Made by a program: the position numbers and the translations under genes. Positions 35,826 through 44,668 of a stretch of DNA of 64,000 bases are shown one piece after another (position 1 is the stretch's first letter; each line of letters starts with the position of its first letter). The stretch is from Nibrella viscosa (lineage in GTDB: Bacteria; Bacteroidota; Bacteroidia; Cytophagales; Spirosomataceae). The notes beneath the pieces are model-generated. The model did no database searches and was not told the DNA's origin. It was given only the letters and a program-made list of their open reading frames with translations. The stretch is from positions 1 through 64,000 of the forward strand of contig NZ_BAABHB010000020.1 in NCBI RefSeq assembly GCF_039541875.1. Reading direction: 5' to 3'.

Positions 35826-36263
35826 TTAGGCGGCCCGTAGCCGGTCAAGTACCAGATTATCGGAAGTTGCCGACACCAGCCGCCCAATTTCCTTAGCCAG
35901 CGTCTCCCAGCGGGCCGGACGTACCACAAACGCCTGTACACCGCATTCGGCTACCCGCTGCATAATACAGGCACTACCGTACTGGCTGTAGACCGTAATG
36001 GGAATGTGACAGGTACAGGGATGCTGCCGAATAGCCTGGATTATATCCAGCGCCGGCTGATAGCCCATATCCAGATCAACAACAATGTGGCAAGGCAATA
36101 CATCCGGATCGATAACGTGCAGGTCCAGGTGGGCCGTTACGATAAAGTCAAATAAGGTCAAGAGACCTACCATAGTCAGGCCCTGCAGCTGACACGCCCG
36201 CTTCATCTTTTGCTGCTCTGTCTCATCGGCATTGATGAGCAGAATCGATTTCATGTTCTTCAT
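35826..36263 (-). CDS. single-domain response-regulator receiver protein, divergent
   Basis: A 145-residue CheY-like protein. Start ATG 36263. The acidic pair (NADE) is at 13-14, the phospho-acceptor Asp is probably Asp63 in HIVVDLDMG, and the Thr/Ser switch is in PITVYSQYG. The conserved Lys of the KP motif is replaced by Arg (VVRPAR). Several extra cysteines (Cys24, a CTCH pair near 84-86, Cys104) are unusual for a receiver. There is no output domain and no adjacent histidine kinase, so it may act as a phosphate shuttle or protein-binding module. It is convergent with murF-alr. Confidence 0.8.
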   Translation of the reverse strand: MKNMKSILLINADETEQQKMKRACQLQGLTMVGLLTLFDFIVTAHLDLHVIDPDVLPCHIVVDLDMGYQPALDIIQAIRQHPCTCHIPITVYSQYGSACIMQRVAECGVQAFVVRPARWETLAKEIGRLVSATSDNLVLDRLRAA

Positions 36264-36434
36264 TGTACGATGGGTAAATTATTAATAGCTGGAGTTGAAC
36301 CGCCTTTTATCAAAAACGGCGATTGAACTTACAGGCTGAAAGCGGTTTCAGCAAGCGCTTTTGCGTCAAATCTACATCTGCCCGGACGAAATGACTAAAA
36401 AACCAGGGGCTGTATACGCACCCTCGCCGGCCTA

Positions 36435-36474
36435 AAAAAAGAAAGCCCCCGGATGGCGTCCGGTGGGCTTTTTC
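36435..36474 (-). terminator. intrinsic terminator (probably bidirectional)
   Basis: AAAGCCCCCGGA (36442-36453) pairs with TCCGGTGGGCTTT (36459-36471) with one bulged T. An A run precedes and a T run follows, so it can stop transcripts from either side. On the minus strand it ends the unit containing the gene at 36587-37279. Confidence 0.8.
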
Positions 36475-36525
36475 TTCCCCTCTATCGCTCCCCTCAAATT
36501 TTTAGCCGGCAGTTTTATAGTTGGC

Positions 36526-36573
36526 AGTGGGCAGCAGGCAGAAATATAACCTGCCATCGACCAACTGCCCACT
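36526..36573. repeat. word-repeat inverted repeat (GCAGTGGGCAG family)
   Basis: AGTGGGCAG (36526-36534) is mirrored by CTGCCCACT (36565-36573). Flanking DNA repeats the words GGCAG, GCAGG and ACTACCT. It lies 13 bases beyond the stop of the exported coiled-coil gene and resembles the other degenerate-word hairpins in the window. Confidence 0.6.
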
Positions 36574-36586
36574 ACCTACTACCTCT

Positions 36587-37279
36587 TCACTGTTCCCCTC
36601 GCTTCGCTTTCACGGCTTCCACCGCTCGTTTGCGGTTTTCAACGTCCGTCAGCGCATTGGTCTGATCGGCTTTGTTCGTTACTATGTCTTTTTCTAACTG
36701 CTCCAGCTCTCTGGTGTTTTCGTCAAGCCGTTTGAGCAGGGCTTCTTTGTCTTTTTTATTCCGTTCGATATCCCGTAGCAGTTTCTCGCCGGTGCGTACA
36801 GTCTTCTGATGACTCTTCTGCGCTTCGTCGAAACTCTGCTGCACCAGCCGAAGTTCCTCGCTATAGGCCACTTTATCGGCAAAATCCTTTAGCAACTGTT
36901 CCGCTTCCCGGTACTTCCCATCACCTACCCTAAGGTAGTTGGCGGCCCCCAGATCAAATGAGGCAAAAATGCTAGTTGAGTTCCGGCCTGATTTTACCTG
37001 GCTCACCAGATTGATCGGTTCCGATGATACCTGCGGTATATCTGCCGTCGACACCTTATAAACGCCCCTCGATCCTACCACCCGGCCCCAGCTTTTCAAC
37101 TGGTTCTCCCATTCGCGTTCCACAATCCGGCTCTCCAGCGGAACGGTGAGAAACAGACCGGGTATTTTGTTCTTGTCGATAACCTGCTCGCCGGCATAAA
37201 CTGTCTGGGCGCTCAGGTCCAGACTACGGAAAACCAGCAACAGACCAATCAGGTAAAGTGTACCTCTCATAGCCATCAT
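36587..37279 (-). CDS. exported coiled-coil protein of unknown function
   Basis: About 230 residues from ATG 37279; ATGs at 37276 and 37270 are equally possible, and a TTG at 37297 is less likely. A hydrophobic signal (TLYLIGLLLVFRSLDLSAQ) is followed by a globular region (about 30-125). A highly charged C-terminal half (KYREAEQLLKDFADK..., KTVRTGEKLLRDIERN, ENTRELEQLEKDI) is predicted as a long coiled coil. Probably periplasmic. No family recognised. The minus-strand THUMP-like methyltransferase lies upstream and may share a transcript (about 40-base gap). Confidence 0.68.
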   Translation of the reverse strand: MMAMRGTLYLIGLLLVFRSLDLSAQTVYAGEQVIDKNKIPGLFLTVPLESRIVEREWENQLKSWGRVVGSRGVYKVSTADIPQVSSEPINLVSQVKSGRNSTSIFASFDLGAANYLRVGDGKYREAEQLLKDFADKVAYSEELRLVQQSFDEAQKSHQKTVRTGEKLLRDIERNKKDKEALLKRLDENTRELEQLEKDIVTNKADQTNALTDVENRKRAVEAVKAKRGEQ

Positions 37280-37321
37280 TTTTAGTGCATATACCAAACG
37301 TGTACGTATCAGCGATGCTTG

Positions 37322-38530
37322 TTAAGATGACTGCACATTTGTTACCTTCCGGGTAATCAGCAGCCGTTTATCGCCGTTTAATAGAGACGTTGCCAGCACA
37401 AAAATGTCACCGCCTTCGCGTAATCCCAGCTTTTTACGCAACTCCTCCGCCGGTTGCGGGAAGTTCCTGACCGTCAGGTTCGCCTTCAGATCCGGCAGCA
37501 CCGTCCGGAGTTCTTTCCGGTCGGGCCTGCTGACAGCCATGAGGTCAAAAACCCTGCCAGGGAAGGGCCACACCAGCGCATCGGTGGTGTATAAATGACT
37601 GTGCGGGGCCAGTTTCTGTAACCCATAGCGGGCGGCCACTACCCGAAACGCCCCGGCTTTCATCAGGGCTGCATTCGGCTCGTACAGGTAGCGGAGCGGA
37701 TTGCCGAACGTCACTGGTACAGCCCGCTCCTCGGCCCGCCGGAAGGTAACCGCCGGCCCGTCGCCCTGCTCGGTCAGGTTTACGGCCGCAATGCTCACCT
37801 CGTCTGTCGATAATGGTAAACGGCTGATTATAAACAGGATCTCTTTTACCTCATTCTGTACCGCCACCACATGCACAGCCTCAACCTGTTGTAGCCGGCC
37901 CACAGCCGCATCGATATCCATCAGCGGAGAAGCCTTCAGCAGCAACCGGTCGGCTTTGGCCAGCAGCCGGTTGAGCAGCCCGGTTGCGGTAACGTCCGGC
38001 ACACAGTCTTCCAGTCGGACCACCCGACCTCCGTGTTCGTTCCGGCGGGCGGGGTCCAGATAAATCCAATCGACCGGATCAATCATTGATTGCAGGTACG
38101 ACAGACCATCCTGAGGATGAATCTCCACATTCGTCATCCCCAGAATGGGAAAATTATGAGCCGCCAGCGCAGCCAGTGCCGGTTGTTGCTCTACATACGT
38201 GACCTGGTCAAGGCGTTGGGCAAACGCCCAGCTATCGACGCCCATGCCACCGGTAAGGTCGAGCAGGCGGTGGCCATTTACCAGCGAGGCTTTATACCGG
38301 GCCGTTCGCTCAGAAGAAGCCTGCTCCACCGACAGGGTCGGCGGAAAGAGCAGATCTGGGTTTGCGTACCAGGTGGGTAGTTTCTGGGCAGCCTTCTGCC
38401 GGGCCTGGATTTGGGCCGCCACTTCTTTCCAGCGTATAGTCTCCTCGTGCTTTCGCAGCAGCAGGGTTTGAACGTTAATCTGTAGGTTCTGCTGGATAAA
38501 CCGTTTTTCGGCGGCAGTCAGCTCAGTCAT
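37322..38530 (-). CDS. THUMP-like class I SAM methyltransferase (PG_1098-like)
   Basis: About 402 residues from ATG 38530, the family-typical start MTELTAAEKRFIQQNL; the open frame extends to a TTG at 38587. A helical N-terminal domain with LPTWYANPDLLFPP precedes the methyltransferase fold: motif I LLDLTGGMGVDSWAFA, YVEQQPALAALAAHN and the DPARRNEHGGRV motif. A ferredoxin-like C-terminal domain (about 320-400) resembles that of the Porphyromonas protein PG_1098. An RNA substrate is likely but not established. The gene is divergent from the SulP transporter. Confidence 0.83.
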   Translation of the reverse strand: MTELTAAEKRFIQQNLQINVQTLLLRKHEETIRWKEVAAQIQARQKAAQKLPTWYANPDLLFPPTLSVEQASSERTARYKASLVNGHRLLDLTGGMGVDSWAFAQRLDQVTYVEQQPALAALAAHNFPILGMTNVEIHPQDGLSYLQSMIDPVDWIYLDPARRNEHGGRVVRLEDCVPDVTATGLLNRLLAKADRLLLKASPLMDIDAAVGRLQQVEAVHVVAVQNEVKEILFIISRLPLSTDEVSIAAVNLTEQGDGPAVTFRRAEERAVPVTFGNPLRYLYEPNAALMKAGAFRVVAARYGLQKLAPHSHLYTTDALVWPFPGRVFDLMAVSRPDRKELRTVLPDLKANLTVRNFPQPAEELRKKLGLREGGDIFVLATSLLNGDKRLLITRKVTNVQSS

Positions 38531-38693
38531 TCCGGATATTAGCTTGGGTAGGTGAACCATCCCCGGTAAAATTACCTTATTCTGCAAGACTCATAAATCT
38601 TTTTATCTTCGTTATAAAGTTTGCCGCTTAGTAGTAGGTAAAAACGATATACCGCTTTTAAAAGCACACCTTTGGTCTCATTTCACGAACTTT

Positions 38694-40310
38694 ATGAAAA
38701 TTTTTCATCCTCTCAGGACATTAACGAATTACCCCTCGACCCTGCTCCGGTATGACGCATCGGCCGGTTTATCCGTATTTCTGGTGGCGCTTCCGCTGTG
38801 TCTGGGTATTGCTCTCGCGTCGGGCGCACCGCTTTTTTCGGGCCTGGTAGCCGGTATTATCGGGGGGATTGTCATTGGTTCGCTATCGGGTTCAGAACTT
38901 AGCGTCAGCGGTCCGGCGGCCGGTCTGGCCGTCATTGTAGCCGATGCTATTCTGAAATTGGGGTCATTTGAAACATTTCTGGTGGCAGTTGTGCTGGCGG
39001 GGGTCTTTCAGTTGGCCCTAGGCCTGTTGAAAGCCGGACGGTTCAGTGGTTATTTCCCGGATAGTGTGATCAAAGGTATGCTGGTGGCCATCGGTATCGT
39101 AATTGTGCTGAAGCAGATACCCCACGCCCTGGGCCGGGATAACGACTACGAAGGTGAGTTTGAGTTCCAGCAGTTGGCCGACGGCGAAAACACCTTGTCG
39201 GAGATTTATCGGGCTATAGCCACTATGAGTCCGGGCGCGGTCATTATCAGTGTATCGGCCCTGCTGCTGCTGATCGCCTGGGAGCGAATAGCCAAAAAAG
39301 GGGTTACCTTCTTTAAAGTGTTCCCCGGTGCACTGGCTGCCGTTTTAGCAGGCATTGGTCTGAATGAACTGTTCCGGCTGGCAGCTCCTACGCTGTATAT
39401 GGGCCGCTCGGCCAGTCAGCACATGGTGCAGATTCCGCAGATTGCCGCCGGCCAAAGCTTTTTCTCTATTTTCGACATGCCGAACTTTGCGGAACTGAGC
39501 AACCCGCAGGTATATGTAGTGGCTATTACCATCGCTATTGTGGCCAGTCTGGAAACGCTGCTGAATCTGGAAGCCTCCGACCGGCTCGATCCGGAAAAGC
39601 GGGTCTCATCGCCCGATCAGGAACTGGTGGCTCAGGGAATGGGTAATATGCTGTCGGGCCTGATTGGCGGTCTGCCGGTTACATCGGTGGTGGTGCGTAC
39701 GTCGGCCAACATATACAGTGGCGCACGAACCCGGGTATCAGCCATTATCCACGGTTTCCTGCTGATGATCGCCGTTTTCCTGGGTGCTTCGCTGCTCAAC
39801 CGCATTCCGCTGGCCTGTCTGGCGGCCGTGCTGATTACCGTAGGCTATAAACTGGCAAAGCCGGATATCTTCGTGAAGTATTACAAAGAGGGCTTCAGTC
39901 AGTTTATCCCCTTTATCGTAACGGTGCTGGGTATTATCTTTACCGACCTGCTGATTGGTATCGCCGTAGGTACCGTAGTCGGCATTCTGTTTGTGCTGTA
40001 CACCAATTCGCAGTCGACCTTCCGGGTTGTCCGCAACGGCAAAGATGTGCTGATCCGGCTCCAGAAGGATATGTACTTCCTGAGCAAACCCGAACTGAAA
40101 GAAGCCCTGCGGGAGCTTCAGCCGGGCGATCGGGTAGTGATCGATGGTTCCCAGGCCGGCTTCATCGATCATGATATCTATAACATGCTGCTGGCATTCA
40201 AAGAGACGGCCCATTCGCTGAACATCTATTACGAACTGAAAGATGTTGGGCTGAAAAAGCTGGTTAGCCGTCCAAATAAAGCAAACCAGGAAGTGACGGT
40301 TACCGATTAA
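38694..40310 (+). CDS. SulP family anion transporter with STAS domain
   Basis: A 538-residue inner-membrane carrier, likely for sulfate, bicarbonate or another small anion. The N-terminal signature LPLCLGIALASGAPLFSGL, the following GLVAGIIGGIVIGSLSGSEL region and SVSGPAAGLAVIVA match SulP carriers, with 12-14 hydrophobic segments over about 20-425. A C-terminal STAS domain (about 440-525, GDRVVIDGSQAGFIDHDIY) carries the usual regulatory fold. The gene is monocistronic, flanked by a promoter-like CACCTTTG at 38667 and a 25-bp perfect terminator hairpin. The substrate cannot be set from sequence. Confidence 0.9.
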   Translation: MKIFHPLRTLTNYPSTLLRYDASAGLSVFLVALPLCLGIALASGAPLFSGLVAGIIGGIVIGSLSGSELSVSGPAAGLAVIVADAILKLGSFETFLVAVVLAGVFQLALGLLKAGRFSGYFPDSVIKGMLVAIGIVIVLKQIPHALGRDNDYEGEFEFQQLADGENTLSEIYRAIATMSPGAVIISVSALLLLIAWERIAKKGVTFFKVFPGALAAVLAGIGLNELFRLAAPTLYMGRSASQHMVQIPQIAAGQSFFSIFDMPNFAELSNPQVYVVAITIAIVASLETLLNLEASDRLDPEKRVSSPDQELVAQGMGNMLSGLIGGLPVTSVVVRTSANIYSGARTRVSAIIHGFLLMIAVFLGASLLNRIPLACLAAVLITVGYKLAKPDIFVKYYKEGFSQFIPFIVTVLGIIFTDLLIGIAVGTVVGILFVLYTNSQSTFRVVRNGKDVLIRLQKDMYFLSKPELKEALRELQPGDRVVIDGSQAGFIDHDIYNMLLAFKETAHSLNIYYELKDVGLKKLVSRPNKANQEVTVTD

Positions 40311-40327
40311 GGTGTGTACCTGCCCCT

Positions 40328-40382
40328 CAGGCAAAACAAAAACAACGACTCCAAACCGGAGTCGTTGTTTTTGTTTTGCCTG
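40328..40382 (+). terminator. very long perfect terminator hairpin
   Basis: A 25-bp perfect stem (arms 40328-40352 and 40358-40382) with a five-base loop. The inner part is GC-rich (CGACTCC/GGAGTCG) and the outer part AT-rich (AAAACAAAAA/TTTTTGTTTT), so it can act in both directions. It begins 17 bases after the SulP stop. Confidence 0.9.
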
Positions 40383-40496
40383 ATTCTATCAATTTTCCTT
40401 TCCATGCTATACATAGTTGATGATTTCATTGTCTGATACCGGGCTATTGCTATACATTTGGGAGAATACCCAAACCCGTTACCGAACCTGTCAGTC

Positions 40497-42425
40497 ATGG
40501 AGCAACAGACGACCTATTACGAGCTGTTCCAACGCAGCTTAGCCAACCCGGAAGCGTTCTGGCAACAGTATGCCGATGCGGTACCCTGGTATACTCCGCC
40601 CCGGCGCATCCTGTCGACCGACGCCGGCGGACTGACCCGCTGGTTTGCCGGTGGCCGGCTGAATACCTGCTACGCGGCCGTAGACTACCAGGTCGAAAAC
40701 GGCCGGGCCGATCAGCCGGCGCTGGTGTACGACTCACCGGTAACGCAGACTATCCGGGCGTATACGTACCGGCAGCTACAGGATGAGGTGAGCCGCCTGG
40801 CCGGTGGGCTGCGGTCGCTGGGGGTTGGTAAAGGTGACCGGGTGGTGATTTACATGCCGGTGGTGCCGGAAGCAGTGTTTGCCATGCTGGCCTGCGCCCG
40901 GCTGGGAGCGGTTCACTCAGTGGTGTTTGGTGGCTTTGCCCCGCACGAACTCGCCATTCGGATTGATGACGCCCAGCCTAAAGTCGTTCTGTCGGCCTCT
41001 TGCGGCATTGAGGTAGACAGAGTCATTCCCTACAAGCCGCTGCTGGATGCAGCCCTGCGGCTGGCCTCGCACCACCCAAGCCGCTGCGTGATTCTCCAGC
41101 GGCCCATGCAGCCGGCTCTGCTCCATGCGGGGCAGGATACCGACTGGCAGGCGTTGGTACACGACGCCCAACCGGCCGGCTGCGTTCCGGTCGATGCCAC
41201 CGATCCGCTGTATATTCTGTACACCTCGGGCACGACCGGCAAACCGAAAGGTATTGTGCGCGATAACGGTGGCCATGCAGTGGCGCTGCGGTTCAGCCTG
41301 GATGCCATTTACGACGTAAAGCCCGGCGAGGTATTCTGGGCGGCTTCGGATGTGGGTTGGGCGGTGGGCCATAGCTATATCGTATACGGGCCGCTGATGC
41401 ATGGCTGCACCTCGGTGCTGTTTGAAGGCAAGCCGGTCCGGACGCCCGATGCCGGTACCTTCTGGCGGGTCGTGCAAGACCACCGGGTAAAGGTTCTGTT
41501 TGCCGCTCCCACGGCCTTCCGCGCCATCCGAAAAGAAGACCCGGAGGGTCAATTAAAGAAAAAATACGACCTCTCATCCCTCACCTACCTGTTCGTAGCC
41601 GGCGAGCGCTGCGACCCCTCTACCTTCCACTGGCTGACGGACCTGACCGGTCTGCCCGTGATCGACCACTGGTGGCAAACCGAATCGGGCTGGCCGATGG
41701 TCGCCAACATGATGGGTGTGGAGCCAGTACCGCCCAAACCAGGTTCCTCAGCCCGGCCGGTCTGCGGCTACGACGTCCAGATTCTCGACGAAGACGGTAA
41801 CCAGCTCGGTCCCAACCAGGAGGGCAACGTCTGCGTAAAACTGCCGCTGCCACCGGGTTGTCTGCCCACGCTCTGGAACAATACCGAAGGCTTCCGCCAG
41901 GCTTACCTCAGCCGCTACCCCGGCTACTACCTGACCGGCGACGGCGGGTACATCGACGAGGACGGTTATGTGTTCATCATGGGCCGCGTGGATGATGTCA
42001 TCAACGTAGCCGGCCACCGGCTGTCGACGGGCGAGATGGAGGAGATACTGGCAGGCCACCCGGCCGTGGCCGAATGCGCTGTAATGGGTATTGCCTGCGA
42101 CATTCGGGGGCAGCGGCCTATTGGCCTGGTGGTGCTGAAAGACGGGGTGCAGATTCAAGAGCCGCAGTTGGAAAGCGAACTGGTTGCGCTGATCCGGGAG
42201 CGGATTGGTGCGGTAGCCAGTTTTCGCAGTGTTGCCATTGTAAAGCGTCTGCCCAAAACCCGCTCCGGCAAGATCCTGCGCAAGAGTATCCGGCAAATGG
42301 CAGACGGTATAGCATTTACCGTTCCGTCCACCATCGACGACCCGGCTATTCTGGACGAGATTCGGATGGTGCTGCAAACCCGCCATATCGGGCTGGCGTT
42401 TGCCGATACCGATACAGCTATCTGA
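40497..42425 (+). CDS. prpE: propionyl-CoA synthetase-type acyl-CoA ligase
   Basis: A 642-residue AMP-forming acyl-CoA synthetase activating a short-chain carboxylate, most likely propionate. ATP-binding motif YTSGTTGKPKGIVRDNGGHA; the RDNGGH variant is typical of PrpE rather than Acs. Further motifs: SDVGWAVGHSYIVYG, VIDHWWQTESGWPM in the acyl pocket, and the catalytic lysine in PKTRSGKILRKSIRQ. ATG 40497 is chosen; an in-frame TTG at 40458 would add 13 residues. It is followed by an MFS carrier and an acetyl-CoA synthetase, forming a carboxylate uptake and activation module. Confidence 0.87.
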   Translation: MEQQTTYYELFQRSLANPEAFWQQYADAVPWYTPPRRILSTDAGGLTRWFAGGRLNTCYAAVDYQVENGRADQPALVYDSPVTQTIRAYTYRQLQDEVSRLAGGLRSLGVGKGDRVVIYMPVVPEAVFAMLACARLGAVHSVVFGGFAPHELAIRIDDAQPKVVLSASCGIEVDRVIPYKPLLDAALRLASHHPSRCVILQRPMQPALLHAGQDTDWQALVHDAQPAGCVPVDATDPLYILYTSGTTGKPKGIVRDNGGHAVALRFSLDAIYDVKPGEVFWAASDVGWAVGHSYIVYGPLMHGCTSVLFEGKPVRTPDAGTFWRVVQDHRVKVLFAAPTAFRAIRKEDPEGQLKKKYDLSSLTYLFVAGERCDPSTFHWLTDLTGLPVIDHWWQTESGWPMVANMMGVEPVPPKPGSSARPVCGYDVQILDEDGNQLGPNQEGNVCVKLPLPPGCLPTLWNNTEGFRQAYLSRYPGYYLTGDGGYIDEDGYVFIMGRVDDVINVAGHRLSTGEMEEILAGHPAVAECAVMGIACDIRGQRPIGLVVLKDGVQIQEPQLESELVALIRERIGAVASFRSVAIVKRLPKTRSGKILRKSIRQMADGIAFTVPSTIDDPAILDEIRMVLQTRHIGLAFADTDTAI

Positions 42426-42587
42426 TCCGCTTTAAAATCTCCGGTAGTGGTTTGCCCGGCCCTTTTAGCCTGATGGCGTAGCCCAGGTGGTACCCCGCAA
42501 AATCGCCCCGGAAAAATCGGGTAATTAGAAAATACAATAATTCTCTTTATTCTTACAAGGCAGGAGAACCCTTACAACCAAACATAC

Positions 42588-44171
42588 ATGATTGCAACGC
42601 CTGAATCCAACCCTACGACCGACGCCCGGACCCTGTTCAGTGTGATCTCGGCCTCATCGGTCGGCACCCTGATCGAGTGGTACGATTTTTATATCTTCGG
42701 CAGCCTGGCCGCTATTCTGTCGACGCAGTTTTTCCCGAAAGATAACCCCACGGCTGCCCTGCTGTCGACGCTGGCGACGTTTGCCGCCGGCTTTATTGTC
42801 CGGCCGTTCGGGGCGCTGGTATTTGGCCGGCTTGGCGACCTGGTGGGGCGCAAGTACACCTTTATGGTCACGCTGGTACTGATGGGCGGCTCTACCTTTC
42901 TGATCGGCCTGATACCGGGCTACGCCACCATCGGCTTCTGGGCACCATTGCTGGTGCTGCTGCTCCGGCTGGTGCAGGGGCTGGCGCTGGGTGGGGAGTA
43001 TGGCGGAGCCGCTACCTACGTAGCCGAACACGCACCCGACCACCGGCGGGGTTTCTTTACCAGCTTTATCCAGACCACGGCTACGCTGGGCTTGTTTGTA
43101 TCGCTGGGGGTCATTGTGCTCACCCGCGAAACCGTTGGGGTGGATGCGTTCAGCAGTTGGGGCTGGCGTGTGCCGTTCCTGCTGTCGGCGTTTCTGGTGG
43201 CTATTTCCATCTACATCCGGCTGAAGATGTCGGAGTCTCCGCTGTTCCAGAAGATCAAGTCGGAAGGCAAAATCTCGAAAAACCCGCTGGCGGAGAGCTT
43301 CGGAAAAAAAGATAATCTGAAAATGGTGCTGCTGGCCCTGTTCGGGGCGACGGCGGGTCAGGGGGTGATCTGGTACACGGGTCAGTTCTACGCCCTGTCG
43401 TTTATCCAGAAGACCTGTAATATAGAGTTCGTGCAATCGAACTACATTGTAGCCATTGCCCTGCTGATTGCCACGCCGTTCTTTATCATCTTCGGTGGCC
43501 TGTCGGACCGCATCGGCCGTAAGGGTATCATGCTGGCGGGAATGCTGCTGGGCGTGCTGACCTACCGGCCTATCTACCAGAAGATGTACGAGCTATCAGA
43601 CCTGAAAACCAAGCAGGAACTGGTTGACCAGACCAAAGTAGACCCGATTACAACAACGCAGGAAAACGGTGACCAGCTTATCACCATAACGACAACCCGC
43701 GCCTACACCGACGGCACCACGGTTAAAGAAGTTGAAAAGAAAACCGTGCCGGCCGTTGCCCTCCAGGAAGCACCGAATCCGGAGGTAACCAAATCGGTAA
43801 CGCTGAGCGGCAGCAACTACTGGCTGATGGTTCTGCTGATTCTGGTGCAGGTACTGTACGTGACGATGGTGTACGGCCCGATTGCCGCTTTCCTGGTGGA
43901 GCTGTTCCCGACGCGCATCCGGTACACCTCCATGTCGCTGCCCTACCATATCGGTAACGGCATCTTCGGCGGATTAACCCCCTTCCTGGCCACGGCCCTG
44001 GTCGAGACCGCCAGGAAAGCAAACGAAGCCGCCGAAAAAGCCGGGCAGGCTCCGGTGATCAAACAGGCCTATCTGGAAGGACTCTGGTACCCGATCATCA
44101 TCGCCGGCGTCTGCTTCGTCATCGGCGTTCTCTACCTCAACAACAAAGCCTACACCCGGGCAGATGATTAA
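42588..44171 (+). CDS. MFS metabolite:H+ symporter with an 80-residue insertion
   Basis: A 527-residue major-facilitator carrier of the metabolite:H+ symporter (MHS) type. The N-terminal GTLIEWYDFYIFG, RPFGALVFGRLGDLVGRKYTF region and GGEYGGAATYVAEHAP are clear family signatures. Twelve helices are expected, but residues about 325-407 form a polar, Thr-rich insertion (ITTTQENGDQLITITTT) between helices 8 and 9. Its position between prpE and acs suggests it imports acetate, propionate or another carboxylate. It is followed by a word-repeat hairpin and a small membrane protein. Confidence 0.87.
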   Translation: MIATPESNPTTDARTLFSVISASSVGTLIEWYDFYIFGSLAAILSTQFFPKDNPTAALLSTLATFAAGFIVRPFGALVFGRLGDLVGRKYTFMVTLVLMGGSTFLIGLIPGYATIGFWAPLLVLLLRLVQGLALGGEYGGAATYVAEHAPDHRRGFFTSFIQTTATLGLFVSLGVIVLTRETVGVDAFSSWGWRVPFLLSAFLVAISIYIRLKMSESPLFQKIKSEGKISKNPLAESFGKKDNLKMVLLALFGATAGQGVIWYTGQFYALSFIQKTCNIEFVQSNYIVAIALLIATPFFIIFGGLSDRIGRKGIMLAGMLLGVLTYRPIYQKMYELSDLKTKQELVDQTKVDPITTTQENGDQLITITTTRAYTDGTTVKEVEKKTVPAVALQEAPNPEVTKSVTLSGSNYWLMVLLILVQVLYVTMVYGPIAAFLVELFPTRIRYTSMSLPYHIGNGIFGGLTPFLATALVETARKANEAAEKAGQAPVIKQAYLEGLWYPIIIAGVCFVIGVLYLNNKAYTRADD

Positions 44172-44173
44172 AA

Positions 44174-44230
44174 GCGGTTTCAGGTTCCAGGTTTGGGCGA
44201 AGCAATCTGAAACCTGAAACCTGAAACCGC
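44174..44230. repeat. heptamer-based inverted repeat (TTTCAGG words)
   Basis: A 21-base left arm (44174-44194, GCGGTTTCAGGTTCCAGG...) pairs with 44210-44230 (...CCTGAAACCTGAAACCGC) with a single G-T wobble. It lies two bases after the MFS stop and 29 bases before the next start. Same word family as 29793-29869. Confidence 0.9.
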
Positions 44231-44258
44231 CAAGGCAACTTTTAACTCAAAACGCTTC

Positions 44259-44480
44259 ATGAATACGATAAAAAAATATTTAGGCATAGTCTGGATCGCC
44301 CTGGGCCTATATGTTGGTTACGCCGGTATGATCGACAGTATCGAAAAAATCGGCAGCGGAAAACTGGAAGATCAGGTATTCGGCTACGTCGTGCTGCTGG
44401 TGCTGGTGCCGATCATCGTCGGTGGCCTGGTGCTGTTCGGCAAATATGCGCTTCAGGGCGAATTTAACCGCGACAAGTAA
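44259..44480 (+). CDS. small two-helix membrane protein next to the carboxylate carrier
   Basis: A 73-residue protein with two hydrophobic helices: LGIVWIALGLYVGYAGM (about 8-24) and VFGYVVLLVLVPIIVGGLVLF (about 40-60). It ends in a charged tail (GEFNRDK). Similar small proteins (I believe DUF6814) lie next to MHS-type carriers in other Bacteroidota and may be accessory subunits. The location between the carrier and acs supports that reading, which remains inference. Confidence 0.7.
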   Translation: MNTIKKYLGIVWIALGLYVGYAGMIDSIEKIGSGKLEDQVFGYVVLLVLVPIIVGGLVLFGKYALQGEFNRDK

Positions 44481-44570
44481 AACGGATTTGCAATCCGTTC
44501 TACCAGGCTGCTCAGGGGAGTAAAATGGAGTTGCAAACAGGTATTGCAACGGATTGCAACTCCGTTCTAC
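44481..44570. repeat. word-repeat region (CGGATTGCAA/TTGCAATCCG)
   Basis: ACGGATTTGCAATCCGTT at 44484-44501 is nearly self-complementary. Related words (TTGCAAACAGG, ATTGCAACGG, ATTGCAACTCCG) recur to 44568, and TCCGTTCTAC occurs twice. It begins right after the small membrane protein's stop and could form alternative hairpins. Another member of the degenerate-word intergenic class. Confidence 0.7.
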
Positions 44571-44668
44571 ATGAGATTTCAGCCTAAAGTGGTTATTGCC
44601 GACCATGAACCAAACATCCCACTTTCAAACGAACTAAACGCAGCATAAACCGATCATATCCAATCAAC

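Larger units (their letters stand above)
36264..36586. other. intergenic region with a terminator and a word-repeat hairpin
   Basis: 323 bases between two minus-strand genes. No open frame of coding character is seen. It contains the GC-rich terminator at 36442-36474 and an inverted word repeat at 36526-36573 (GGCAGTGGGCAG words). Both follow the stop codon of the exported coiled-coil gene on the minus strand. Confidence 0.6.
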
